NCBI GenBank assembly: GCA_934486785.1 | Contig: CAKSQK010000001.1 | Location: forward strand, 434,001 to 498,000 | Length of the DNA stretch: 64,000 bases | Reading direction: 5' to 3' | Origin: an uncultured Niabella sp. | Lineage (GTDB): Bacteria > Bacteroidota > Bacteroidia > Chitinophagales > Chitinophagaceae | Shown: positions 51,606 through 60,102 of the stretch, piece by piece | How the letters are laid out: every line of letters begins with the position of its first letter | Numbering within the stretch: position 1 is the first letter of the stretch | Translations under genes and position numbers: made by a program | Notes under the pieces: generated by a model | What the model was told of the DNA's origin: nothing | What the model saw: the letters and a program-made list of their open reading frames with translations, nothing else | The model's database searches: none

Positions 51606-52847
51606 ATGAAAAAGATTGAATTACTTTCTCCCGCAGGCTCTTTCGACAGTATGCAGGCCGCTATCAATGCCGGCGCCAATGCCATTTATTTTGGCGTGGA
51701 ACAATTGAACATGCGTACCGTTTCGTCGAAAACTTTTACCATTAATGATATTGCCGAAGTGGCTGAACGCTGTAAGGCCGCAAATGTAAAAGCATACATA
51801 ACGCTGAATACCGTTATGTATGATCACGACAGGCAATTGCTGCAAACCATTTTGCAGCAAGTAAAATGCACGGGCATCCATGCAGTTATTGCTTCAGATT
51901 TTGCCGTAATTGCACAATGTGCAGCGCTGGGCATACCGGTGCATGTTTCCACGCAGGCCAACATCAGCAATACTGAAGCCGTAAAATTTTATGCAGGATT
52001 TTCAGACGTGGTGGTACTTGCACGGGAACTGACTTTAAAGCAAACCGAAAGCATTTGCAAAGACATTGTGAGAAAGGACATCCGGGGTGTTTCCGGCAAG
52101 CTGATGAAAGTAGAGATCTTTGGCCACGGCGCTTTGTGCATGGCTGTTTCGGGCAAATGCTATTTAAGCCTGCATACACAAAATGCCTCGGCCAACAGGG
52201 GCGCCTGCCAGCAAAACTGCCGCAGGGCTTATGAAGTAAAGGACAAAGAAAGCGGCGCTGAATTTTCGATCGCCCAGGAATATATCATGTCACCAAAAGA
52301 TCTTTGCACGATTGATTTTTTAGACGAAGTAGCAAACACAGGTATTGATGTTTTAAAGATTGAAGGCAGAAGCAAAGGCGCTGATTATGTGCATGTGGTT
52401 ACACAATGCTATCGCCAGGCGCTTGATGCCATTGCAGACGGAGCTTATACAAAAGAAAAAGCCAAAGGCTGGATGCAGGAACTTGAAAAAGTGTATAACC
52501 GCGGCTTTTGGGATGGTTATTACCTGGGAAGAAAGCTGGGCGAGTGGACAAAAAATCCAGGCTCGGCTGCCACTGAAAGAAAAATTTACCTGGGCAAAGC
52601 CACTAAATATTATCCCAAAATTGGCATTGGTGAATTTTTAATTGAAACCGGATCAATAAAACAGGGAGACACTTTCATGGTGAGCGGTTCACACATCGGC
52701 ATGATGAAGAAAACTGCTGAAAAGCTTGTGGTAAACGGCGTTGAGGCATCCTTAGCAGGTAAGGGAGATAAGATCACCTTTCCCGTCAGTGCAAAAATCA
52801 CGCATAATGATAAGCTGTATAAAATTGTAGCCGCTGCCAGTGAGTAA
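51606..52847 (+). CDS. U32 family peptidase-like protein (TrhP/RlhA type RNA hydroxylase family)
   Basis: The 413-residue protein has the U32 TIM-barrel start ELLSPAGSFDSMQAAINAGA, then AIYFGVEQLNMRT and the cysteine motif GHGALCMAVSGKCYLSLHTQ with ANRGACQQNCRRAYEV. Those four Cys probably bind an iron-sulfur cluster, as in the E. coli proteins TrhP and RlhA, which hydroxylate tRNA and 23S rRNA uridine or cytidine from prephenate-linked chemistry. The DLCTIDFLDEVANTGIDVLK stretch is typical of the TrhP group. The C-terminal small barrel is present. The next gene encodes a ferredoxin and overlaps it by 8 bases, so electron supply is probably coupled. Confidence 0.88.
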   Translation: MKKIELLSPAGSFDSMQAAINAGANAIYFGVEQLNMRTVSSKTFTINDIAEVAERCKAANVKAYITLNTVMYDHDRQLLQTILQQVKCTGIHAVIASDFAVIAQCAALGIPVHVSTQANISNTEAVKFYAGFSDVVVLARELTLKQTESICKDIVRKDIRGVSGKLMKVEIFGHGALCMAVSGKCYLSLHTQNASANRGACQQNCRRAYEVKDKESGAEFSIAQEYIMSPKDLCTIDFLDEVANTGIDVLKIEGRSKGADYVHVVTQCYRQALDAIADGAYTKEKAKGWMQELEKVYNRGFWDGYYLGRKLGEWTKNPGSAATERKIYLGKATKYYPKIGIGEFLIETGSIKQGDTFMVSGSHIGMMKKTAEKLVVNGVEASLAGKGDKITFPVSAKITHNDKLYKIVAAASE

Positions 52848-53064
52848 GATCATTCATTACAGAGATAAATGCATTGGCTGCGGCCTTTGCCATGAGCAAC
52901 AACCCCAACTGTGGCGTATGAGCAAAAAGGATGGAAAAGCTACCCTGATCAATGCCGTGCAAAAGCGGCGTGTACATGTGCTTTTGTTGAACGAAATTTA
53001 CCGTGACAGTCTTGAACAGATTATAAATGGCTGCCCTGTGAAAGTGATAAAAATTGAACAATAA
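52840..53064 (+). CDS. Small ferredoxin-like protein overlapping the U32 gene
   Basis: The 74-residue product starts at a GTG inside the last codons of the U32 gene (8-base overlap). It reads YRDKCIGCGLCHEQQPQLWR, a [4Fe-4S]-type C-x2-C-x2-C, with a final Cys in INGCPVKVIKIEQ. This is the monocluster Fer4_13/15-type ferredoxin that carries one electron. The overlap and the shared promoter suggest that it serves the U32 hydroxylase, but direct evidence is missing. Confidence 0.85.
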   Translation: MSKIIHYRDKCIGCGLCHEQQPQLWRMSKKDGKATLINAVQKRRVHVLLLNEIYRDSLEQIINGCPVKVIKIEQ

Positions 53065-53078
53065 CATTACTGGTGAAT

Positions 53079-53510
53079 ATGATACATGAAGACATCCTAC
53101 ATTTTATAAAAAAGCAAACTGCGGCAACTATCAGTTGCGTAGATGAAAACGGCAGGCCGTATTGCTTTTCGGCTTTTTATGCCTGGGATGAAAAGAATTA
53201 CTGCCTGATATATAAATCTTCTGCCGGAACAAGGCACTCTCAGTTACTGCTGCACAACCGCCATGTAGCCGGAACCATCCTGCCTGATAAACTGAACAAA
53301 TTACTGGTGCAGGGCATACAGTTTGAAGGTGTGTTGCTTAGCAATGACGACCCGCTTGCAAAAGGCGCAAGTGCCAGCTATCACAAGCGCCATTCACTGG
53401 CTGTGGTAAAGCCGGGGGAGCTTTGGGTTATTCAACTCACCCATATTAAAATGACAGACAGCACAAAAGGCTTCGGCACAAAATTGCGCTGGCAGCGCGG
53501 AGCGGAGTAA
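53079..53510 (+). CDS. Pyridoxamine 5'-phosphate oxidase family (FMN-binding split barrel) protein
   Basis: I use ATG 53079 (MIHEDILHFIKKQT); a GTG two codons earlier is also possible. The 143-residue protein has the split-barrel pattern TISCVDENGRPYCFSAFYAW followed by YKSSAGTRHSQLLLHNRHVAG and GIQFEGVLLS, typical of the PPOX-fold proteins that bind FMN, F420 or heme. The specific function is unknown. It follows the ferredoxin gene by 14 bases and may be part of the same unit. It is convergent with, and 1 base from, the oxidoreductase gene on the other strand. Confidence 0.8.
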   Translation: MIHEDILHFIKKQTAATISCVDENGRPYCFSAFYAWDEKNYCLIYKSSAGTRHSQLLLHNRHVAGTILPDKLNKLLVQGIQFEGVLLSNDDPLAKGASASYHKRHSLAVVKPGELWVIQLTHIKMTDSTKGFGTKLRWQRGAE

Positions 53511-54491
53511 CTATTTGGCCGTAAATGCATCCAGCATCCGCATCACTTCAGCACCTTCTTCAGGGGTGTTAGGGTTAGTTCCCTCACCTGAAAAATAACG
53601 CACTACCGCCTCAATCATGGGTTGTTGTACGTGTTCTAACGCATCGAATGTAAAAACCTGCTGCCCGTTACCAGTCGTCAGTTTTATGGTATTGCCTTTA
53701 AATACACTGAAACTGATCCTGCCCAGCGAGCCTGTGATCTCAAACTCATCTGCCGTAGCATCGGGCGCAACATTAAAACACCAGCACCCGTTAAACACCA
53801 CATTATTTTGAAACAGCACAGAGCCGGCCACTATATCATCGGCATCGTACATACCGCCCTGCCGGGCAGCAACAGCGCTTACTTTTTCAACGGCGCCAAA
53901 AAAATAATAAGCCAGGTCTGCCTGGTGCGGGGCAATATCATGAAACAGGCCGCCGCCGGATATTTCGGGCTGTACCCGCCATGCATATTTTTCAACACCC
54001 AGTTGCTCAGGGCTCAGTGCCGGCTGATAATAAATCAGGTTGGCCAGCCTTATATCCCCGATCGCTTTTTGTTCGATCAGCTCTTTTACTTTTTTAAACA
54101 GCGGCTGCGCCCGCCGGTAATGTGCCACTACCACTTTCACATGATGGTTTCTGGCTGCCTCAGCCATTTCCAAAGCTTCCTTATAATTCAATACCATAGG
54201 CTTTTCCACATACACAGGCTTTCTGGCTGCTATGGCCGCAAGCGTGTATGGCAAATGTGACGATGGTGGTGTTGCCACATAAATCGCGTTCACGTCATCA
54301 TCATGAATCAAATCATTGGCATCACTATACCACTTTGGTACGCCGTGCCTGGCAGCATAATCTTTTGCCAGGTTAGCATTGCGCCGCATTACGGCCACCA
54401 ACTTTGAGCCCGCCACTTTATTAAATGCCGGGCCGCTCTTTACTTCCGTCACATCGCCACATCCAATAATGCCCCAGTTAATTGTTGCCAT
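53511..54491 (-). CDS. Gfo/Idh/MocA family NAD(P)-dependent oxidoreductase
   Basis: The start is ATG 54491 (MATINWGIIGCGDVTE); the longer frame adds 16 unrelated residues. The 326-residue protein has a Rossmann nucleotide fold (NWGIIGCGDVTEVKSG), the family's KPVYVEKPMVLNYKEALEMA with the EKP Lys, and GGGLFHDIAPHQADLAYYFF. It probably oxidises or reduces a sugar or a cyclitol; the substrate is open. No sugar utilisation genes are next to it. It is divergent from gltX, with a 118-base gap. Confidence 0.87.
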   Translation of the reverse strand: MATINWGIIGCGDVTEVKSGPAFNKVAGSKLVAVMRRNANLAKDYAARHGVPKWYSDANDLIHDDDVNAIYVATPPSSHLPYTLAAIAARKPVYVEKPMVLNYKEALEMAEAARNHHVKVVVAHYRRAQPLFKKVKELIEQKAIGDIRLANLIYYQPALSPEQLGVEKYAWRVQPEISGGGLFHDIAPHQADLAYYFFGAVEKVSAVAARQGGMYDADDIVAGSVLFQNNVVFNGCWCFNVAPDATADEFEITGSLGRISFSVFKGNTIKLTTGNGQQVFTFDALEHVQQPMIEAVVRYFSGEGTNPNTPEEGAEVMRMLDAFTAK

Positions 54492-54597
54492 ATTTTTGTT
54501 TGATTTTTTGCTGAAATTATGTGTTTTCCTGCAAAACAATTTGCCTGTATAATACCGTCAACAGAATTTACCAGCCGCGATTGCTATCACCATTGCG

Positions 54598-54605
54598 TAC
54601 ATTTG
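54598..54605 (+). promoter_or_regulatory. -7 box (TACATTTG) directly before gltX
   Basis: TACATTTG ends 4 bases before the gltX ATG at 54610, so the transcript would have almost no 5' leader. The upstream TTG is only 14 bases away, so the -33 match is poor. Confidence 0.4.
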
Positions 54606-54609
54606 CGGC

Positions 54610-56148
54610 ATGAGCGAAAATAAAAAAGTAAGGGTGCGTTTTGCACCATCTCCAACCGGCGGCCTGCATTTGGGCGGTGTAAGAACGGTTTTATATAATT
54701 TTCTGTTTGCAAAAAAACACGGCGGCGATTTTGTGCTTCGCATTGAAGATACCGACCAAACCCGCTTTGTGCCCGGCGCTGAAGAATACATTTTTGAATG
54801 CCTGAAATGGTGCGGGCTGATGCCTGATGAAAGCGTGGCAACAGGCGGCCCTTATGGCCCTTACCGCCAGAGCGAAAGAAAAGAACGCTATAAATTATAT
54901 GCTGAAGAACTGGTGGCCGAAGGGCACGCTTATTATGCATTTGATACACCTGAGCAATTGGATGAAATGCGCAATAAGTACAGAACGGATGAAAATCCTT
55001 CTCCCCAATACGATCATAAAGTGCGCATGGAAATGCGCAACTCTCTCACCCTTTCTGGAGATGAAGTGCACCGGCTGATTCGCAGCAACACTCCTTATGT
55101 GATCCGCATCAGAATGCCAGAAAATGAAATAATTAGTTTTAATGATATGATTCGGGGAGAAGTGAGTTTTGATACTTCACTGGTAGATGATAAAGTATTA
55201 CTAAAAGCAGACGGTATGCCCACTTATCACCTGGCCGTAGTGGTAGATGACCATGAAATGAAGATCAGCCACGCTTTCCGTGGTGAAGAATGGCTGCCCA
55301 GCGCGCCCGTGCATGTATTGCTTTGGAAGTATTTATTTGGTACAGACGCCATGCCCCGGTGGGCACACTTTCCGCTCATACTTGGGCCCAGCGGCAAACT
55401 TAGTAAACGCGATGGCGCCAAATATGGTTTCCCGGTTTTTGCCATGAACTGGGCCGACCCCAAAACCGGAGAACTTACGGAAGGCTTTAAAGAAAAAGGT
55501 TTTCTGCCGCAGGCATTCATCAACCTGCTGGCGCTTTTAGGCTGGAACGATGGTACAGAGCAGGAACTTTTTTCGCTGGAAGAACTGATCGAAAAATTTT
55601 CTATGGAACGCGTGCACAGCGCCGGCGCTAAGTTTGATTATGAAAAAGCCAAATGGATCAACCATGAATGGATTAAAAAATTAAGCGCAGATGATCTGAT
55701 AAAGGATGTACAGCAGGTTTTGGCAGCCAAAGGGCTTGAAGTAAGCGATGCAGATCTATTAAAGAAAGTGATAGACCTGGTGAAAGACCGCTGCACGCTT
55801 TTGACTGATTTTTACGAACAATCAGCATATTTTTTTAAAGAACCGAAAATACTGGAACTTCATGCCATTCAACCTAAATGGAACGAAACCAAAACGGCCT
55901 TTTTTAAAGAATGGGCAAATATATTAGCAGGTCAAACTTTTGATGATGCACTGGCAATGGAAACAAGGTTTAAAGAGCTCGCCGCATCAGCTCAGTTAAA
56001 ACCAGGAGAAGTGATGATGCCTTTCCGCATCATGCTGGTGGGCTGCAAATTTGGCCCGCATGTTTTTGATATAGCCCATTTAATTGGAACTGAAGAAACG
56101 GTGAAAAGGATCAAAACTGTTTTACAAATGCTGGGAGCAACAGTTTAA
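54610..56148 (+). CDS. gltX: Glutamyl-tRNA synthetase
   Basis: The 512-residue class I synthetase has the HIGH-like SPTGGLHLGGVRTVLYNFLF near residue 13 and the KMSKS-like GKLSKRDGAKYGFP near residue 263. The anticodon-binding C-terminal domain is all helical (ITFSMERVHSAGAKF onward). It charges tRNA-Glu (and perhaps tRNA-Gln in Bacteroidota that use GatCAB). It is one of the few strictly essential genes in the window and is followed by a strong bidirectional terminator. Confidence 0.96.
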   Translation: MSENKKVRVRFAPSPTGGLHLGGVRTVLYNFLFAKKHGGDFVLRIEDTDQTRFVPGAEEYIFECLKWCGLMPDESVATGGPYGPYRQSERKERYKLYAEELVAEGHAYYAFDTPEQLDEMRNKYRTDENPSPQYDHKVRMEMRNSLTLSGDEVHRLIRSNTPYVIRIRMPENEIISFNDMIRGEVSFDTSLVDDKVLLKADGMPTYHLAVVVDDHEMKISHAFRGEEWLPSAPVHVLLWKYLFGTDAMPRWAHFPLILGPSGKLSKRDGAKYGFPVFAMNWADPKTGELTEGFKEKGFLPQAFINLLALLGWNDGTEQELFSLEELIEKFSMERVHSAGAKFDYEKAKWINHEWIKKLSADDLIKDVQQVLAAKGLEVSDADLLKKVIDLVKDRCTLLTDFYEQSAYFFKEPKILELHAIQPKWNETKTAFFKEWANILAGQTFDDALAMETRFKELAASAQLKPGEVMMPFRIMLVGCKFGPHVFDIAHLIGTEETVKRIKTVLQMLGATV

Positions 56149-56160
56149 GCTATGGCTTAT

Positions 56161-56199
56161 AAAAAAAGCTGCCGCAGATCATGCTGTGGCAGCTTTTTT
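56161..56199. terminator. Bidirectional terminator between gltX and the S46 peptidase gene
   Basis: AAAAAAGCTGCCGCAG, loop ATCATG, CTGTGGCAGCTTTTTT forms a long stem with one mismatch. T runs lie on both strands, so it serves gltX and the convergent S46 gene. Confidence 0.9.
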
Positions 56200-56221
56200 A
56201 TTTACACAATTACTTTCCGTA

Positions 56222-58384
56222 CTATTTCACCAGCTTCAATTCGTTAATAATATTTTTAGCGCCCATTAGTTTATCAATGCACCAAAGCACATACCTGATG
56301 TCCACATTAATTGTGCGGTTGAGGTCTTTATCAAACGCCAGCTTGTGGCTTAATGCCTCATAGTTGCCGTCAAAAGCCAGCCCTATCAGTTCGCCGCGGC
56401 CATTGATCACCGGCGAGCCGGAGTTACCGCCCGTAATATCATTTGATGTGATAAAGTTGATCACCAGGTCTTTACGAACCGGATCGGCATACTGGCCAAA
56501 ATCTCTTTTCTTCAAAAGTTCAATTTGTTTATCAGGCAAATCAAATTCATAATCACCGGGTTTGTATTTTTCCAATATTCCTTTAGATGTGGTTACATAA
56601 TCGTAAGTAACCGCGTCAGCAGGCTTGTATGGCCTCACGGCGCCATAGCTTACACGCATGGTAAACGTGGCATCGGGGTACATTGCAGATGCTTTGGAAG
56701 GATTCATTTGCTGCACACCTTTTAAATACAGCCGGCCCAGTTCGTTGTTAATGGTATTGAATTTTTGAAACCTGGGCGAAATGGTGGCCGTGTAATTGCT
56801 TAAGAAAGCTTCCGCGTGCTTCACGGCGGGGTCGGCCTCCAATGCTGCCAGCGTAGGATTTTCAACAAATGCATTCCATTTGGCATCGTCAAAGATCATG
56901 GTGTTGTTAAACACATCTGCAGCATATTTTTTGTACGTTTCTTCGGTATTTAAAGATCCGTATTTATTTTGAAGCCCGGTATAAAATGCGGCGGGCTGCT
57001 GGTCTTTATCAATATTTTCATAAAACATGCGGGTGGCTGCCGCCAGAATTTTTTCATCAGATGGCTTGTCTTCTCCTTCAAGAAAACTTTTTCTTCTCTG
57101 GCTCAGGTCAGCCGTTATCTTATCAAGCTGCTCTTTTGTAGCGCCTGATTTTAAAGCCCTTTGCACCTGCTGCAGCGATGAAGCAAAGCCTGTTAGCGGG
57201 GAGCCAAAAATGCCTTCGTTAATGTAAACCCTGTGTTCGGCATAAGGGCGCCATTCGTCATACGCTGCCTTCCACTCGCTAAAAATGTTTTCAAATTCAG
57301 GTTTGCCTTTTGCCCATGTTGTAAATTTTTCTTCAGCCGCTTTCTTTTGGCCGTAAATATCATATTTCAAAAGCTGCTTTGTTTCGCCGTCAAAAAATTT
57401 CCAGTAGTTGGCAATGCCCGCATAGCTTGAGGCCAGTTTGAGCTTCACAGCCGGGTCTTTTTTCATCTGCTCAAACATGTATTTCAACCTCATGTCGCGC
57501 AGCTCCACCAGTTTAGGATTGTTAATATCCGTAGCCAGTTTAATGCCATAAGAAGATTCGTAGCGGTTGGTGCCGCCGGGGTAGCCCCAGATCATGGCAA
57601 AATCGCCATCCTTTACACCTCTTAAAGAAATAGGCAAATACCACCTTGATTTGAAGGGCACATTAGCAGCATCGTAGGCAGCAGGCTGGTTTTGTTTGTT
57701 GGCGTACACACGAAATACAGCAAAATCGCCTGTGTGGCGGGGCCACTCCCAGTTATCAGTATCGCCGCCAAATTTTCCCACGCTTTCGGGCGGTGTGGCT
57801 ACCAGCCGCACATCTCCAAAACGCTCATATACAAAAACCAGGAACTGGTTGCCTTTAAACAGCGGGCTGGTGCGCGCTTCAATGCTTTTAGCGGGGTTGC
57901 TGTAACGTTTGTTAATTCCTTCCAGCAGTTCAGCCTGCCTGGCTGCCCTTTCTGCGCCGGTTAGTTTGCCCAGCGCATCCAGCACTTCTTTGGTTACATC
58001 TTCAATTTTTATTAAGAACTGAACACTTAAGCTGGTTTTAAGCTCTTCGTTTTTATTCTTCGCGTAAAAGCCATCGCGCAGGTAATTGTGGTCCATGGTG
58101 CTGGCTGCCGCAATAGCCCCGTAACCGCAGTGGTGGTTGGTAAAGATCAGCCCTTCGGGGCTTACAATCTCGCCCGTACAGCCGCCGCCAAAAATAATGA
58201 TAGCATCTTTCAGCGAATTTTTGTTCACGCTGTACAGTTGTTCTTTCGTTAGTTTAAGGCCTTTCTTAACCATATCTACATATACCTGCTGGCCCAGCAA
58301 ATGTGGCAGCCACATGCCTTCATCAGCAAAAGATTTAAAGCTGATGGTAATTGCAATCAATACAAATACAAAAATCTTCTTCAT
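56222..58384 (-). CDS. S46 family dipeptidyl-peptidase (DPP7/DPP11 type)
   Basis: The start is ATG 58384 (MKKIFVFVLIAITISFKSFA), giving a signal peptide and 720 residues; the longer frame adds 26 residues before it. The S46 triad is present: His in FTNHHCGYGAI, Asp in GDTDNWEWPRHTGDFAVF, and Ser655 in ITGGNSGSPVINGRG. At Ser+18 the residue is Gly673 (IGLAFDGNYE), as in DPP7-type enzymes that prefer hydrophobic P1 residues, rather than Arg as in the Asp/Glu-specific DPP11. It removes dipeptides in the periplasm or at the surface for amino-acid nutrition. A -7 promoter box (58454-58447) precedes it. Confidence 0.93.
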   Translation of the reverse strand: MKKIFVFVLIAITISFKSFADEGMWLPHLLGQQVYVDMVKKGLKLTKEQLYSVNKNSLKDAIIIFGGGCTGEIVSPEGLIFTNHHCGYGAIAAASTMDHNYLRDGFYAKNKNEELKTSLSVQFLIKIEDVTKEVLDALGKLTGAERAARQAELLEGINKRYSNPAKSIEARTSPLFKGNQFLVFVYERFGDVRLVATPPESVGKFGGDTDNWEWPRHTGDFAVFRVYANKQNQPAAYDAANVPFKSRWYLPISLRGVKDGDFAMIWGYPGGTNRYESSYGIKLATDINNPKLVELRDMRLKYMFEQMKKDPAVKLKLASSYAGIANYWKFFDGETKQLLKYDIYGQKKAAEEKFTTWAKGKPEFENIFSEWKAAYDEWRPYAEHRVYINEGIFGSPLTGFASSLQQVQRALKSGATKEQLDKITADLSQRRKSFLEGEDKPSDEKILAAATRMFYENIDKDQQPAAFYTGLQNKYGSLNTEETYKKYAADVFNNTMIFDDAKWNAFVENPTLAALEADPAVKHAEAFLSNYTATISPRFQKFNTINNELGRLYLKGVQQMNPSKASAMYPDATFTMRVSYGAVRPYKPADAVTYDYVTTSKGILEKYKPGDYEFDLPDKQIELLKKRDFGQYADPVRKDLVINFITSNDITGGNSGSPVINGRGELIGLAFDGNYEALSHKLAFDKDLNRTINVDIRYVLWCIDKLMGAKNIINELKLVK

Positions 58385-58446
58385 AAAAAAGTGTGAATTA
58401 AGTTGAAAAAAATGCGGGTTTCCGGCATAGCCGAAGCAACAGCGTG

Positions 58447-58454
58447 CAAATATA
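58447..58454 (-). promoter_or_regulatory. -7 box (TATATTTG) of the S46 peptidase gene
   Basis: The minus strand reads TATATTTG, an exact TAnnTTTG match, 62 bases before the ATG at 58384. No matching -33 box at 19-21 bases was found. Confidence 0.4.
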
Positions 58455-58506
58455 CGCCACAATTAAAAGCAATGCCCGCGCCCTGGTGGAAATGCATTTA
58501 AATATT

Positions 58507-58536
58507 TTTGCGCCCGGTATTGATTGAATATCTTCG
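58507..58536 (+). promoter_or_regulatory. Candidate promoter of the SET-domain gene
   Basis: TTTG (58507-58510), 18 bases, TATCTTCG (58529-58536) matches the consensus with one mismatch (TTCG for TTTG), 17 bases before the ATG. Confidence 0.45.
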
Positions 58537-58553
58537 CCACACTAATAAATATT

Positions 58554-59000
58554 ATGGCTACTCCATCATCCAAAACCCTTTTTATAAAAACTTCCACGCT
58601 GCCGGGCGCCGGCCTGGGCCTGTTTGCAAAAGTGGATTTTAAAAAAGGTGATATTATTACAGAGTATAAAGGCCGCCGCCGCACCTGGGCAGAGGTGGAG
58701 GACGATGCAGACAATTATTACATTTATCACATTGATGATGATAACGTGATTGATGCGCAAAAGCAACCGGGCTCTTTTGGCCGTTATGCCAATGATGCCA
58801 CAGGGCTGACGCGCGTACCGGGCATTAAGAACAATGCGGAGTATTTTGAAGACGACAACCGCGTTTATATACGCGCCACACGCAATATTGCTGCAGGCAA
58901 TGAAGTGCTGGTTGCATATGGCAAAGGTTATTGGAAGCAGGTGAAGGAAAACATGATGGCAGATACCGGGAGGGCCGCGGACCAGCCAGCCACATCATAA
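58554..59000 (+). CDS. SET-domain protein (putative lysine methyltransferase)
   Basis: The start is ATG 58554 (MATPSSKTLFIKTSTLPGAG). The 148-residue protein is a minimal SET domain with GLGLFAKVDFKKGDIITEYK, the pseudoknot-forming GSFGRYANDATG (in place of the RFxNHSC motif) and NIAAGNEVLVAYGKGYW (in place of GEELxxDYG). These are the AdoMet and active-site segments of protein lysine methyltransferases. The usual post-SET Cys cluster is absent. The target protein is not known. Such proteins are uncommon in bacteria outside certain lineages. Confidence 0.82.
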   Translation: MATPSSKTLFIKTSTLPGAGLGLFAKVDFKKGDIITEYKGRRRTWAEVEDDADNYYIYHIDDDNVIDAQKQPGSFGRYANDATGLTRVPGIKNNAEYFEDDNRVYIRATRNIAAGNEVLVAYGKGYWKQVKENMMADTGRAADQPATS

Positions 59001-59075
59001 CATATCAACAAGGCGGTACAGGCAACCTATTTGTAACAACAGAAAATTGTACCCCTAAAAGCAAAACTTTTTTAT

Positions 59076-60101
59076 ATGAACAGAACAGAATTTTCAACCT
59101 TAGGGGAGTTCGGCCTTATTGAACACCTCACTAAAAATATAGAACTTCAAAATGCTTCTTCCCTGGTTGGCGTGGGAGATGATGCCGCCGTTATTGATCA
59201 TTTTGGTAAACAAACTGTAATTACCACCGACCTGTTGCTGGAAGGCGTGCATTTTGACCTGATGTACACGCCGCTGAAGCACCTGGGCTATAAATCGGTG
59301 ATCGTAAACCTGAGCGATGTGTATGCCATGAACGCCGTTCCCACACAAATTACCATGAGCATTGGCATTAGCAACCGCTTTGGCCTGGAAGCCCTGAACG
59401 AGTTTTACGAAGGAGTGTACGCGGCCTGCAGTTATTACGGTGTTGACCTGGTAGGTGGTGATACCACTACATCGCAAAAAGGATTTGTAATATCTGTAAC
59501 CGCTGTTGGCGAGGTAGCGCCTGATCAATTTGTAAAACGCAGCACCGCCCAAAAAGGAGACCTGCTGTGTGTAAGCGGCGATTTGGGCGCTTCATACATT
59601 GGCCTGCTGTTCCTTGAACGTGAAAAGAAAATATTTTTAGAAAGCCCTGATGTGCAACCAGACCTTGAGCAGGAAACTTACGTGATAGGACGCATGCTAA
59701 AACCTGAAGCGCGTAAGGACATCATTGAATTTTTTTCCGAAAAACAATTGTTGCCAACCGCCATGATGGATATCAGCGATGGCCTGAGCTCTGAAATACT
59801 GCACATTTGCAAACAAAGCAATGTGGGATGTGTGCTGCACGAAGAAAAAATTCCGGTGGCCGAGGAAACACGCATGGCTGCCTTTAAATTTGAAATAGAC
59901 CCCACGGCTTGTGCGCTGAGCGGCGGCGAAGATTATGAACTGCTTTTTACAGTGGCTCAAAAAGATTATGATAAGATCAAAGACAATCCCGCCATCAGCA
60001 TCATTGGTTATATCACAGAAGCATCTGAAGGCGCTCATATTATGACCAAAGGCGGTAACAAACATGCTATAACCGCCCAGGGATGGAACCCGTTGAAATA
60101 A
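59076..60101 (+). CDS. thiL: Thiamine-phosphate kinase
   Basis: The 341-residue protein belongs to the PurM/AIR-synthetase-like fold. It has the N-terminal FSTLGEFGLIEHLTKNI, the ATP and metal motif GVGDDAAVIDHFGKQTVITT, and GGDTTTSQKGFVISVTAVGE, and SGGEDYELLFTV near the end, as in ThiL. It phosphorylates thiamine monophosphate to the active diphosphate. No other thiamine gene is near. The following S41 gene starts 1 base after its stop, so the two are probably co-transcribed. Confidence 0.92.
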   Translation: MNRTEFSTLGEFGLIEHLTKNIELQNASSLVGVGDDAAVIDHFGKQTVITTDLLLEGVHFDLMYTPLKHLGYKSVIVNLSDVYAMNAVPTQITMSIGISNRFGLEALNEFYEGVYAACSYYGVDLVGGDTTTSQKGFVISVTAVGEVAPDQFVKRSTAQKGDLLCVSGDLGASYIGLLFLEREKKIFLESPDVQPDLEQETYVIGRMLKPEARKDIIEFFSEKQLLPTAMMDISDGLSSEILHICKQSNVGCVLHEEKIPVAEETRMAAFKFEIDPTACALSGGEDYELLFTVAQKDYDKIKDNPAISIIGYITEASEGAHIMTKGGNKHAITAQGWNPLK

Positions 60102-60102
60102 C

